A stretch of DNA of 64,000 nucleotides, taken from contig NZ_AP023239.1 in assembly GCF_013393385.1 (NCBI RefSeq), positions 1,364,001-1,428,000 of the forward strand, read 5' to 3'. Shown here in pieces: positions 23,883-33,299 of this stretch; position 1 is the first letter of the stretch; every line of letters begins with the position of its first letter. The notes under the pieces are model-generated. The model worked only from the letters and a program-made list of their open reading frames with translations. It had not been told where the DNA came from and did no database searches. Position numbers and translations under genes: made by a program. Source of the stretch: Paenibacillus sp. URB8-2 (GTDB lineage Bacteria; Bacillota; Bacilli; Paenibacillales; Paenibacillaceae).

Positions 23883-26129
23883 ATGAAAAGACGAATTGGG
23901 GCCGGAATCCGCCGCGCCGAACGGTTAAGAAGCGGGTGGAGACAGACGGAAGGTTCGGTATCGGTTTTCTTGATTATGGTGTTGGCCTTTGTATTCCTGT
24001 TCTCTGCGGTGCTCATCGATTACGCTCGGATGGCCGCCGCCAGTGTGCAGGGCGAACGCCTGGCCCGAGCGGGCGTACGGTCGGCGATGTCGGCGTACGA
24101 TGCGGGACTGAGGGAACAGTACGGGCTGTTCGCCTTCGGCGGAAGCGACGGAGACGAAATAATGGCCCGCACGCTTGCCGATTCCTTTCATAAAAGCGGA
24201 CGAGGCGACGGTTTTAATCTGATCGCCTTGGGCCTTGATTCCTCCACGCTAGAGTGGAGCCGCCCGATGGGCAGCTATGACGTGTTCCGCCGCCAAATGG
24301 GCGAGGAAATGAAATACAAGGCTCCGGTCGATTTCGCGCTGGAGCTTGCGGGAAAGTTCAAGCCGCTGTCCGGAGCGATGGAAGAAGCCTCCCGCACGAC
24401 GGAATTATTCGCTAAGCTGCAGCCGCTGTACGACAAGCGGGAGGCGGAGCTCGACCGAATGCTGGAACGCAGGCGGCAGGCTGCCGAATGCGCGCGGACG
24501 CCGCTCACGCTCATTAAGAATCCGGCTGCCGGCGGCATTGCCGATTCTTCCATCGGCGCTGTCTCAAGCACTGCGGATATCGCTGCCCAGTATGACGATT
24601 ATGTGTGGAAATCTAATATCGACATGTATAGAGGGCCAAAGAAACCGGCGATGTATACCCATGCTATCACTTCTTATCGTGAGCAATCCGCAGCGGTTCT
24701 CTCCGGACTGGGCAGCCGGCTTGCCGTTTGGCAGAATGATCACGCCCTGCTAATAAAGCAGGCAAGCGACGCGCTTAATGAGGCGAAGATAATCAACGAG
24801 GAAATGAGCGAAGCCATTAAGTTGGCAGAAAGCCGAAGCGCCGGACGCGGATATGACACGGCTGATTCCTGGGATATTCCTAATTCACAGGCAAGTGCCG
24901 CAGCCAGGCCTAACTTGCGTGAGCAAGCGAAGCAGTTGGTGCTTGACTCCGCGGACTTGCTCGGTATGGAGAATAGTCTGGCGGCGCAGGAAGCGGCTTT
25001 TCGGGATTCCTTCTTCCGGGCTTCATCCCTGCCGGGGGCGATGAGCCCAGCTTTGGGGCTAAACGGCGACGCCGGCGCGATGAAAGCCGCGGTAACCGGC
25101 GCGGCGGGCACCGTAGACGCATATTTGAGCGATTATGGAAACGGAGGGGGCGTTATCGGCCGGGATGCGGCCGAAATCGAGAAGCACCGCGGCTCGGACA
25201 ATCAGCGAAAAGAACTGGAAAAAGAGGCGAAGACCAAGCTTGGGGAGGCGCTAAAAGTTGCCGACGCTCTTCGCAATCTGAATAGCGGTGCCAAAGAAGT
25301 GCTGGAGCGTTACGAATTATTGAATCAATACTATGAAGAAAGTAACGATTATAACAAGGGCCTGGCTGAAGATTCGGCGGATGAGCCAGCTAAGAGCGAT
25401 CCGTATGCCGCCGAAAGCGAGGCTATGGACCAAATGGACAATCTTTACGAAGCGTTGAGCAGCGTTCTGCTTGCTTCAAGGGAAAGGCTGTTTCAAACCG
25501 AGTACGCGGCGCAGTATTTTCCCCATTTTGATCTTTCGCAGCTTAAGGAAATAGCCGAAGGCTCCGCTGAAGAAGTCGGGGATAAGCTGAAGGAGCAGCT
25601 CGATCCGCACAGCCAGGAGCTGGAATATATCTTGTATGGTTTTGACAAGCCTGGACTGAATGTGGCGGCGGCTTACAGTGAAATATTCGCAGCCCGGCTG
25701 GCTATCCGTACGATGGAAGGATTTGTGAAAAAAGCAGGAATGGGCAATCCGCTGCTAGTAGCGGCGGCGGCACTAGTGTACGGGCTGACGGAAGCGGTCA
25801 AGGATATGATTACGCTCTACCGCGAGGGAGCCGTCCCTTTATCCGAATATGTGCCTGCCAAACTGACCTACCGTGATTATTTGCGCCTGTTTTTGGCGCT
25901 ACATGGCTCCGGAGAAGCCGAGCTGTCGCGGATGCTGGCCCTAATCCGGCTGAATACGGGGATCAATCCGGCAGAGAGAAGCACATATGCTTCCGCTGAG
26001 GTGCGTTTAGGGATGCGGCTTTGGTTCTTGCCCGGCATCATGAAGCTGCTTCAACATTCCGGCGCGGTTCCGGGGGAAATCGACGGCCATACTTTTTTTA
26101 AGTCGGTGAAGGCTGACTTTGCGTATTGA
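23883..26129 (+). CDS. DUF5702-type large pseudopilin-like protein
   Basis: A 748-residue protein. After 23 basic residues comes EGSVSVFLIMVLAFVFLFSAVLIDYARM, a TadG-like helix, but with no glutamate at +5. The motif VRSAMSAYDAGLREQYGLFAFGG (residues about 60-85) is typical of DUF5702 proteins found in Firmicute Tad loci. The long alanine/glutamate-rich middle should be largely helical or coiled. A second hydrophobic stretch lies near residues 620-640. It probably sits at the cell surface side of the pilus base. Function is unproved. Confidence 0.8.
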   Translation: MKRRIGAGIRRAERLRSGWRQTEGSVSVFLIMVLAFVFLFSAVLIDYARMAAASVQGERLARAGVRSAMSAYDAGLREQYGLFAFGGSDGDEIMARTLADSFHKSGRGDGFNLIALGLDSSTLEWSRPMGSYDVFRRQMGEEMKYKAPVDFALELAGKFKPLSGAMEEASRTTELFAKLQPLYDKREAELDRMLERRRQAAECARTPLTLIKNPAAGGIADSSIGAVSSTADIAAQYDDYVWKSNIDMYRGPKKPAMYTHAITSYREQSAAVLSGLGSRLAVWQNDHALLIKQASDALNEAKIINEEMSEAIKLAESRSAGRGYDTADSWDIPNSQASAAARPNLREQAKQLVLDSADLLGMENSLAAQEAAFRDSFFRASSLPGAMSPALGLNGDAGAMKAAVTGAAGTVDAYLSDYGNGGGVIGRDAAEIEKHRGSDNQRKELEKEAKTKLGEALKVADALRNLNSGAKEVLERYELLNQYYEESNDYNKGLAEDSADEPAKSDPYAAESEAMDQMDNLYEALSSVLLASRERLFQTEYAAQYFPHFDLSQLKEIAEGSAEEVGDKLKEQLDPHSQELEYILYGFDKPGLNVAAAYSEIFAARLAIRTMEGFVKKAGMGNPLLVAAAALVYGLTEAVKDMITLYREGAVPLSEYVPAKLTYRDYLRLFLALHGSGEAELSRMLALIRLNTGINPAERSTYASAEVRLGMRLWFLPGIMKLLQHSGAVPGEIDGHTFFKSVKADFAY

Positions 26130-26148
26130 CGGGAGGAACAGAGAAACA

Positions 26149-27150
26149 ATGAAGAACCGGCTCAAAGAGGAAGGGAGGTTTAATAACGAAGGCAGCATGG
26201 TCGTGGAGGCGGCTATGGTGCTGCCCCTATTTTTGCTGTTCGTGCTGTTCCTGATCTTTATCGTGCAAATGACCCTATATTCAACCGCTTTGCAGAGCAC
26301 CGTATCCGATACCGTAAAAGAAGTGGCCACGCATATGTACCCTGCCGCCTTGGCGGTGCAGAAGGGAGAACAGTCCGCGAACGCTTCAGATGAAGCCGGG
26401 AGCGGAATGAACGGCCAAGCAACTGCGGACAAGCCGTCCATTTGGACTATTCCGAGACTATCGGTTACGGATTGGGCTGAGCAATACGCCTCCAAGCTGC
26501 CTCCGCCGCTGGGTGATTGGGTCAGAAGCGCGGCTGAGAAGGGAGAAGCTCCTCTTCAGGAGCTCCAGGCCAAAGGCTCGGAGGCCGTTTTGGACGTTGC
26601 CGTCAAGCCGCTACTAAAGCCTTACATCGCTTCGGATATGCTGGACTACAGGCGACTCCACGTTTCTAATGTGACGGTTCCGAAGCTGAAAGACGGCTCC
26701 CAGCCCTATTTTGGTCTTCAGGTCAGCTATGAGCTCCCAATGAAGGTGCCGTTCCTGAATCGCAGCATTGTGCTGGAGGCCTCTGCCGTGGAGCGGCTAT
26801 GGATAGGGGATACAGGCGAAGGTGGAAGCGGCGGTGAGGAGGGTGGAGCCAATGACAACAGCTTCATTTCTATTCTGGAGAAGCCGAATCCAGCAAGGCC
26901 TAACAAACAGGGAGTCATCCGGATTAAAACAGCGCCAAATGCTTCGGCGAATCTCACGGTCTTCTACAAAAGCGGTAAAAGCACCGCCAAGTATTTGGGC
27001 TGGAAGAAAGCGGACGAGAACGGCTATATCGAGTGGGAATGGAGGATCGGCGGCAAAACGACGCCGGGTTCATGGCCGACATTCGTCATAGAGACAGAAG
27101 GCGGTCAATCGGCGGAGGGCCAATTTTACGTGGCGGATAAGCCGAATTGA
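26149..27150 (+). CDS. Second TadE-like pseudopilin
   Basis: A 333-residue protein with NNEG|SMVVEAAMVLPLF (glutamate at +5) and a hydrophobic helix at residues about 22-45, so another likely peptidase substrate. The extracytoplasmic region has a glycine-rich segment near 230-250 and a C-terminal beta-rich part. ATG 26149 is preferred because GGGAGG lies 12 bases upstream; the TTG at 26119 overlaps the previous gene. The pair with the 23130 protein suggests TadE/TadF-type partners. Confidence 0.85.
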   Translation: MKNRLKEEGRFNNEGSMVVEAAMVLPLFLLFVLFLIFIVQMTLYSTALQSTVSDTVKEVATHMYPAALAVQKGEQSANASDEAGSGMNGQATADKPSIWTIPRLSVTDWAEQYASKLPPPLGDWVRSAAEKGEAPLQELQAKGSEAVLDVAVKPLLKPYIASDMLDYRRLHVSNVTVPKLKDGSQPYFGLQVSYELPMKVPFLNRSIVLEASAVERLWIGDTGEGGSGGEEGGANDNSFISILEKPNPARPNKQGVIRIKTAPNASANLTVFYKSGKSTAKYLGWKKADENGYIEWEWRIGGKTTPGSWPTFVIETEGGQSAEGQFYVADKPN

Positions 27151-27174
27151 TTCACAGAAAAAGGAGCCAAGGCA

Positions 27175-27690
27175 ATGAATGAATGGGCGTTTTGGGGCTG
27201 TCTGCCCTTTTTGGCGGGGGCGTTCCTTACGGATACGCTGACGATGAAAATACCGAACTGGATTACGGCGCCGGCTGTGCTTATGGGCTTTATGGCACAG
27301 GGACTTTCCGGCGGCTGGAAAGGGGTGGTGTTTGCGGGAGCCGGCGCTGCCGCAGGATTTTTACCGCTTCTTCTCATGCACTTCATAGGGGCTGTTGGAG
27401 CGGGTGATGTCAAGCTTTTTGCCGGAATCGGCGCCTGGACGGGATCTTTGTTCACTGCTCAGGTCATCGTATACTCGCTGCTGTTTGCGGCGGTGATCGG
27501 CTGGGTGATTGTGCTCAAGAGACGGGAAGCCTTTCGCCGGCTGCGGAGTGTCGCAATATTGCTGGCTGGAATCTTTTATATACCGAAATGGACATTGTTC
27601 AAAAGCCGCGACGGCGATATGCTGCGATTTCCTTTTATGCTTGCCGTGATTCCCGGGGCGGCGGCCGCTTTTTTGGGGGGCTGGATTTAA
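27175..27690 (+). CDS. Prepilin peptidase (TadV/CpaA-like, A24 family)
   Basis: A 171-residue membrane aspartic peptidase. The first catalytic aspartate lies in TDTLTMKIPNWITAP (residue about 22) and the second in the GxGD motif VGAGDVKLFAGIG (about 78). Four to six hydrophobic helices are present. It should remove the leaders of the Flp-like and TadE-like proteins in this operon. The ribosome site AAAGGAG precedes the ATG. It is the short form lacking the N-methylase domain, as usual for Tad systems. Confidence 0.93.
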   Translation: MNEWAFWGCLPFLAGAFLTDTLTMKIPNWITAPAVLMGFMAQGLSGGWKGVVFAGAGAAAGFLPLLLMHFIGAVGAGDVKLFAGIGAWTGSLFTAQVIVYSLLFAAVIGWVIVLKRREAFRRLRSVAILLAGIFYIPKWTLFKSRDGDMLRFPFMLAVIPGAAAAFLGGWI

Positions 27691-27728
27691 GGGCCGTCCG
27701 TTCAATTGTAAGAGGGAGGTGATCGTCA

Positions 27729-29495
27729 TTGTTTGGGTTAACCAGGGATTTTGTGCAGCAGGACGGCATCCGGATGGTGCTTGGAGGACGAGAGGGAATG
27801 CCGGCGTCCAGGCTCAATTCGGTTCAGAGCCGCATGCTGTCCTCCTTAACCATTCCGCATCATCTTAGGCTGTTTCTCAAAGAGGTGGATCTGAGCGTAA
27901 CGCTGGAATACCCGGTATCCGGGAAAAAATTGCTCTCGCATCTTCTCAAGGGAGTCAAGCTGACCCTGGCCGAATTTTACGGGCTGCTGCTTCAGATCGC
28001 TCAAGGTATGGAGGACGGCCGGCTGCATATGCTTCATCCCGGGCAGTACGCTCTGCATGAGGATTATATTTTTATTGAAGGTCCCCTGCAAAGGGGGAAA
28101 GTCTACTTGACGTACGTTCCTCTTCAGATCATCGAACCGGCGCAGTCATTGGGAGAGAGCCTCAAGGGGCTGATTATGGCGCTGATGCCAAGCGTGGGGG
28201 AGTTGAAAGGAGACGGCGTCCAGCGGCTGCTGCACTACTGCGGCGAAGAGGAATTTACCGTTGGAGGGTGGAAGAAGCTTCTCTCAGCGCTGCTGACAGA
28301 TGACGGGGAACGGAATCCGATGGTGCATGCGGAGACGGCCGCGGCCAAACCATCGACGGAAACCGGGCATTACACGGTGGATCGTTACTTTCAAGAAAAG
28401 GTTTTGGATAGGGCGGTTCAATCATTCGCTGACAACGGTAAAAGATCCACCGCGAAGCGTGACGGCCCGGATGCGAATCAACGTATTTTCAGCAGATCCG
28501 GTTCTTCGGTGGACTCCGCGGAAACAGATGCTTCACGGGAGAAGTTCAATTCGCCGATTGCCGAATGGATGAGCGGGAGTGCTTTTTTTAAAGGCAGGCA
28601 GCAGGAAGATAACAAGCAGGAAGGAGGAAGGGAGAGAAGCTGGAAGGAAGAGGAAAGTATGAACCCCGGTTTGGCTTCCGGCGAATTCCTCGAGGCCAAC
28701 GATGGACGTTCCTCAAAAAAGACATATATTTTGCTGGGCTGCGTTCTGCTGGACGCCTTGCTGTGGAAATACCTGTACCTGGATCATCCGGGAAGGTTAA
28801 TGCTGATTCTTTGCGGAATCGCTACGGTTCTGCTGATTGCAATAAACGGGTTAATCTGGGCGGGGAAAATAGGCGCAGGCCAAATGGAACAGGAAGAGAC
28901 AGAAGAAGAGGGGGCCGAAGGTCCGGAATTTGGAATACCTGGGGGGTTCAGAATGATGCCGCCGTTTGGCGGGCGGAACAGGGACAAGCTTGAGGAATTC
29001 CGGCGGCTCAATCCTGAGCCAGTTGACCGGAATAAACGGGTCGTCGCCGAAATGCATGAATTCGGATCTGGCGGTATAGGGATTGAGGCAATGGAGGAAT
29101 ATCCAAAACCAACGGAGCCCGAACCGGCTACTGTGCTGCTTTCGAGAGAGAAAGCACCGGCTCCGGAAGAAACGAAGCTGCGCGAGGGAGCGGTGCCATA
29201 TCTAGAAAGAACGGAGGAAGGAAGCGACCGCCGGGAGAAAATCGAACTGAACCGGACAAGCTTTATTATCGGCCGTTCACCTGAGGTGGCTCAGTATATG
29301 GAATCATCGGAGGGCGCATCCAGAGTGCATGCCGAGATATTCCGTAGCGGCGGAGGCTATGTCCTGAAAGATTTGGATTCGCGCAACGGCACCCGGTTTC
29401 GGGGAGAGGTAATGGTTCCCTACAAGGAGTATCCACTGACTGACGGGGACGCCTTCACAATTATAAAAGGGAATTATACCTTTCATCAGCGTTAA
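27729..29495 (+). CDS. FHA-domain protein with DUF6382-like N-terminus and one to two membrane helices
   Basis: A 588-residue protein starting with TTG behind GGAGGTGAT. Residues about 1-180 resemble the DUF6382 domain of Firmicute Tad-locus proteins. Residues about 330-375 are two hydrophobic helices (TYILLGCVLLDALLWKYL and LMLILCGIATVLLIAINGLIW). The C-terminus (about 505-588) is a forkhead-associated domain with FIIGRSPEVAQ, SRVHAEI and LDSRNGT. FHA domains bind phosphothreonine, so a Ser/Thr kinase may regulate the pilus. It is the last gene of the first Tad operon. Confidence 0.85.
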   Translation: MFGLTRDFVQQDGIRMVLGGREGMPASRLNSVQSRMLSSLTIPHHLRLFLKEVDLSVTLEYPVSGKKLLSHLLKGVKLTLAEFYGLLLQIAQGMEDGRLHMLHPGQYALHEDYIFIEGPLQRGKVYLTYVPLQIIEPAQSLGESLKGLIMALMPSVGELKGDGVQRLLHYCGEEEFTVGGWKKLLSALLTDDGERNPMVHAETAAAKPSTETGHYTVDRYFQEKVLDRAVQSFADNGKRSTAKRDGPDANQRIFSRSGSSVDSAETDASREKFNSPIAEWMSGSAFFKGRQQEDNKQEGGRERSWKEEESMNPGLASGEFLEANDGRSSKKTYILLGCVLLDALLWKYLYLDHPGRLMLILCGIATVLLIAINGLIWAGKIGAGQMEQEETEEEGAEGPEFGIPGGFRMMPPFGGRNRDKLEEFRRLNPEPVDRNKRVVAEMHEFGSGGIGIEAMEEYPKPTEPEPATVLLSREKAPAPEETKLREGAVPYLERTEEGSDRREKIELNRTSFIIGRSPEVAQYMESSEGASRVHAEIFRSGGGYVLKDLDSRNGTRFRGEVMVPYKEYPLTDGDAFTIIKGNYTFHQR

Positions 29496-29521
29496 CGCTT
29501 TTTGATCGCTATGTACCAGGC

Positions 29522-30421
29522 TCATGTTCTCAGCTGCCGCAGCGCTTTTGGAAGATCGGGATAAGCGAATACAAAGCCATGCTGCAGCAGCTTGGCGGGA
29601 AGAACGCGCTGGCCCTTAAGCAAAATCTCCGACAGCTCGCCGAGGACGGCTTTCAGCAGAAAGGCAGGCAGCGGGAACCAATGGGGACGACGGTACACTT
29701 GTCCGACAGCCGTGCCGAACCGGTCGTTGGTCACCGGGTCAGGGGCGGTCGCGTTAACGGGGCCTGAAATATCGGAACAAGCGGCGCAGTAATCAATCAA
29801 AGCGACCATGTCTGCTAGATGAATCCAGGACAACCACTGCCGGCCGCTGCCGATTTTGCCGCCGAAGCCGAGCATATAGGGCAGCTTCATCTTCGGGAAG
29901 GCGCCGCCTTCATTGCCGAGCACAACGCCGGTCCGCAGTTTGACCAGCCTGATGCCTTGGTAGGCCTGATCAGCGGCATCTTCCCAGGTCTTCACGACCT
30001 CGGAAGGGAAATCCATCACCCGCGGGGCAGAGGATTCATCGAAGGTCTCGCTGAACGATGTGCCGTAAATCGCAACAGCGGATGCCTGAATGATGACCTG
30101 CGGTTTGGACTTCAGGAGACTTAGCAGCTTGCCGGCTGCAGCAACGGTTCCAATCCGGGATTGCCGGATGAGCGATTTGCCGTGTTCGTTCCAGCGCTGG
30201 CTAAGGCTGGCGCCGGCGAGATTAACGAGGACATGGGTGTCTTCCGCCGGTTCGGGATAATCGGCCAATCCTTCCCAGGTTCGGTACAGCAGTTTGGGGT
30301 GAGTTATCGCTTCCTTCGGCGCTTCGCGGCCCACAATAATAATTTCATGTCCAGCCTGCAGCCAGTAATGGGTCAGCGCAGTACCGATAAAGCCGGTGCC
30401 GCCGCAAATAATCGCTTTCAT
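29522..30421 (-). CDS. TIGR01777-family NAD(P)-binding epimerase-like protein
   Basis: A 299-residue extended short-chain dehydrogenase. The N-terminal Rossmann motif is AIICGGTGFIGTALTHYWL. The family motif LVNLAGASLSQRWNEHGKSLIRQSRI and the C-terminal DUF1731 domain with LPAKLLQHGFVFAYPDL identify the YfhF/YfcH group. Its substrate is unknown. It converges with the first Tad operon 26 bases away. Confidence 0.93.
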   Translation of the reverse strand: MKAIICGGTGFIGTALTHYWLQAGHEIIIVGREAPKEAITHPKLLYRTWEGLADYPEPAEDTHVLVNLAGASLSQRWNEHGKSLIRQSRIGTVAAAGKLLSLLKSKPQVIIQASAVAIYGTSFSETFDESSAPRVMDFPSEVVKTWEDAADQAYQGIRLVKLRTGVVLGNEGGAFPKMKLPYMLGFGGKIGSGRQWLSWIHLADMVALIDYCAACSDISGPVNATAPDPVTNDRFGTAVGQVYRRPHWFPLPAFLLKAVLGELSEILLKGQRVLPAKLLQHGFVFAYPDLPKALRQLRT

Positions 30422-30482
30422 TTTATGGCCTCCTTGCTATCGCGCAACGGCTGCGCCGGGGTGTGCCAAATTTTTTAAAAGT

Positions 30483-30947
30483 TTACTTCATCAGATGACG
30501 GTATGGGGAGTAGTCGATGTGGTTCTTTTCCAGAAATTGAACCAGAAAGCGGCTGTCCCGCCTTGGGGTGGCTGCAATGTAGCCCTTGATGCAGTGATCG
30601 CGTGTAACCTCGCTTGCGTGGCTTTCGATGGCGATCCTGCCGATTTCGGCGGCGATGGAATGCTTGGCGATATCGCGGAATGGCCCGGGTACGGGCTGCA
30701 CCAACTGGTCGAGGAAGGCTTTGGATTCATCGCTCCACAGCGGACGGCTGCGTTCCACCCAGTAGTTTTGCCAGTCCAGCTTGGATTTTCCATCCGCCTT
30801 GGGCAGGACCTTGAGAAATTTGCGGAACATAAAATAGCCGCCAATGCACATGCAGCCCAGCAGCAGAAATGTCCAAAAAGCGATCGTGTTCATAAACCAA
30901 CTGTTCGGTGACATGGACAACCAGCCAAGCCCTGATTTAATAAACAT
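30483..30947 (-). CDS. DUF2621 family membrane-anchored protein
   Basis: A 154-residue protein. One membrane helix near residues 20-40 (FWTFLLLGCMCIGGYFMF) is followed by RKFLKVLPKADGKSKLDWQNYWVE and a C-terminal region with GYIAATPRRD. This pattern matches the DUF2621 proteins of Bacillales, whose function is unknown. It lies 61 bases upstream (in its own direction) of the epimerase gene and may be co-transcribed with it. Confidence 0.82.
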   Translation of the reverse strand: MFIKSGLGWLSMSPNSWFMNTIAFWTFLLLGCMCIGGYFMFRKFLKVLPKADGKSKLDWQNYWVERSRPLWSDESKAFLDQLVQPVPGPFRDIAKHSIAAEIGRIAIESHASEVTRDHCIKGYIAATPRRDSRFLVQFLEKNHIDYSPYRHLMK

Positions 30948-31118
30948 AATACTATCACCTCATCAATGATGATGATCACAGACTTCTTCCCAACTTAAAT
31001 TATAGCGTATAACCGGCGTTTTGCGAAGGTGGAAGCCAGATATCGGCAATGCCTAGATTTATTGTCCCAATCACGATAAAATAAGTTTTAATTCGTGAAA
31101 GAAAGAGGGAAAAACGGC

Positions 31119-32246
31119 ATGCTAAAAATTGGTTCCCATGTTTCGTGCGCGGCTAAGGGACTGCTCAGCGCGGCAAATGAAGCGAATGAATACGGTTCAA
31201 GCTCTTTTATGATATATACTGGCGCACCGCAAAATACCCGCCGGAAACCGATCGAAGACATGTATCCCGAAGAAGGCAAAGCGGCGATGCGGGACAACGG
31301 CGTAGAAGAGATTGTCGTTCACGCTCCTTACATCATTAATCTGGGTTCATACAAAAATCACACCTACCAGCTAGCCGTCGATTTTCTCCAGCAGGAGATC
31401 CACCGCACCCATGCGCTGGGCGTCAAGCATATCGTGCTCCATCCGGGCGCTTATACGGACAAGGACCCGGAATATGGCATCCAGCGGATTGCCGACGGTC
31501 TGAACGAGGTGCTCGGCGGCACGCATGAGACGGAGGTTCATATTGCGCTTGAAACCATGGCCGGCAAAGGAACGGAAATGGGCCGGAGCTTTGAGGAAAT
31601 CGCGTCCATAATCGATAAGGTCGTACACAACGAGCGGCTGTCGATCTGCCTGGATACCTGCCATATCCACGATGCCGGTTACGATATTGTAGGCGACCTG
31701 GACGGCGTGCTCGAACAGTTCGACAAGACAATCGGCTTGGACCGGATCGGCGTAGTGCATATCAACGACAGCAAAAATCCGATCGGTTCGCGTAAAGACC
31801 GCCATACGCCGATCGGTTCGGGCTGGATCGGTTTTGATACGATTAACCGGGTGGTTCATCATGAACTCCTTGCCGGGCGCCCGTTCATTCTTGAAACGCC
31901 GTGGATCGGCAAAGACGCCAAGACCCAGCGGCCGATGTATGAAGCGGAAATCGCGCTGCTTCGCGGCAACGTCCAGGAGAGGTTCGGCGGAGAGTTTTTG
32001 GCCCAGGTCGAGGAACTGCACGCTTTCTTTGCCAAGCAGGAGCTGGACCCAAGGCAGTATGTGCTCGACATTTGGAATGTGCTCAAGACCGATGCCAAGG
32101 CCAAAAAGGCCGATCCGCGCGAGCCGATGGAACGCCTTTACGACCTGGTAATCGCCGCGGGTGTGTTTCCGGACTTGAGCGAAGAAGCGGTAAATCACCG
32201 GCTGATCGCTTGGCTGGCGGGCAAGCAGGTGCTGGTTAACGTTTAA
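31119..32246 (+). CDS. nfo: Endonuclease IV with C-terminal extension
   Basis: The first about 285 residues are a complete endonuclease IV, which cuts DNA at abasic sites. The TIM-barrel zinc motifs are present: [26 protein letters not shown] and [16 protein letters not shown], then ETP near 268. Typical Nfo ends here, but the frame goes on for about 90 more residues (from about AEIALLRGN to the end VLVNV), rich in helix-forming and charged residues and without a known motif. ATG 31119 follows a GAGGG site and gives the standard N-terminus MLKIGSHVS. No frameshift is needed for the extension. Confidence 0.93.
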   Translation: MLKIGSHVSCAAKGLLSAANEANEYGSSSFMIYTGAPQNTRRKPIEDMYPEEGKAAMRDNGVEEIVVHAPYIINLGSYKNHTYQLAVDFLQQEIHRTHALGVKHIVLHPGAYTDKDPEYGIQRIADGLNEVLGGTHETEVHIALETMAGKGTEMGRSFEEIASIIDKVVHNERLSICLDTCHIHDAGYDIVGDLDGVLEQFDKTIGLDRIGVVHINDSKNPIGSRKDRHTPIGSGWIGFDTINRVVHHELLAGRPFILETPWIGKDAKTQRPMYEAEIALLRGNVQERFGGEFLAQVEELHAFFAKQELDPRQYVLDIWNVLKTDAKAKKADPREPMERLYDLVIAAGVFPDLSEEAVNHRLIAWLAGKQVLVNV

Positions 32247-32288
32247 ACTCAGGCAATGCGTGAATGACGAGAGGATGGAAAGTACACA

Positions 32289-33188
32289 ATGGAATTGCAT
32301 GTAAAAAGAGAACATTCTTCTTCGGACGGGCAGCACCCGAACCGGGCGCGGATGCTCATTTCCTGTCCGGACGGCCCGGGAATTGTGGCCGCGGTATCCC
32401 GATTTTTATTCGAGCACGGAGCCAATATCGTACAATCGGATCAATATACGATGGACCCGTCCGGCGGAATGTTCTTTATGAGAATCGAATTCGATCTGCC
32501 GGAGCTGGAGAAGCGCATGGAGCAGCTTCAGGCGGAGTTCGGCGAAATTGCCGGACAGTTTCAAATGAACTGGCAAATGTTCAATGTCAGCCATAAAAAG
32601 AGACTCGCGATCTTCGTATCGAAGGAGGATCATTGTCTTGTCGAACTGCTCTGGCAGTGGCAGGCGGGTGATCTGGATGCCGATATCGCGCTGGTTGTGA
32701 GCAATCACGCGGATATGAAGGAGTACGTCGAGTCGTTCGGCATTCCGTATCATCACATTCCTGTAACGGGGGATACGAAGGCGGAGGCGGAACGGCGCCA
32801 ATTGGAGGTTGTCGGAGAAGATATCGACGTCATTATCTTGGCGCGGTATATGCAGATTATCTCACCGTCGTTTATTGAGCATTACAAGAACCGGATTATC
32901 AATATCCACCATTCGTTTCTTCCGGCCTTCATCGGCGGCAATCCCTATGCCCAGGCGTACCGGCGCGGGGTGAAGATTATCGGCGCTACCGCCCACTATG
33001 TGACCGAGGAGCTTGACGGCGGTCCGATCATCGAACAGGATGTGCAGCGTGTCAGCCACGGGGATGACGTCGGCGAACTGAAGCGGATCGGCCGCACCAT
33101 TGAGCGCGTCGTTCTCGCCAGGGCAGTCAAATGGCATATCGAAGACCGTATCCTTGTTCATCAAAACAAGACGGTCGTGTTCAACTAA
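32289..33188 (+). CDS. purU: Formyltetrahydrofolate deformylase
   Basis: A 299-residue enzyme that hydrolyses 10-formyltetrahydrofolate to formate and tetrahydrofolate. The N-terminal ACT domain begins ARMLISCPDGPGIVAAVSRFL. The C-terminal formyl-transferase fold has KKRLAIFVSKEDHCLVELLW, INIHHSFLPAFIGGNPY (catalytic histidine/asparagine region) and EELDGGPIIEQDV. It lies 42 bases after nfo behind GAGAGG, so the two may share a transcript. Confidence 0.95.
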   Translation: MELHVKREHSSSDGQHPNRARMLISCPDGPGIVAAVSRFLFEHGANIVQSDQYTMDPSGGMFFMRIEFDLPELEKRMEQLQAEFGEIAGQFQMNWQMFNVSHKKRLAIFVSKEDHCLVELLWQWQAGDLDADIALVVSNHADMKEYVESFGIPYHHIPVTGDTKAEAERRQLEVVGEDIDVIILARYMQIISPSFIEHYKNRIINIHHSFLPAFIGGNPYAQAYRRGVKIIGATAHYVTEELDGGPIIEQDVQRVSHGDDVGELKRIGRTIERVVLARAVKWHIEDRILVHQNKTVVFN

Positions 33189-33229
33189 TCGAATAGCTGC
33201 TTGCTTTATAGGTAAAAAAGCATTTTACC

Positions 33230-33264
33230 CACACTTTGGCGCTCTATGCCAAAGTGTGTTTTTT
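33230..33264 (+). terminator. Terminator of purU
   Basis: A 10-bp stem ACACTTTGGC / GCCAAAGTGT (33231-33240 with 33248-33257) then TTTTTT. The following Tad-like gene starts 43 bases later, so its promoter probably lies within or just after this stretch, or transcription reads through. Confidence 0.9.
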
Positions 33265-33299
33265 ATGCGCAAAATACACCTTGCAAAGGGGGGATCTGC

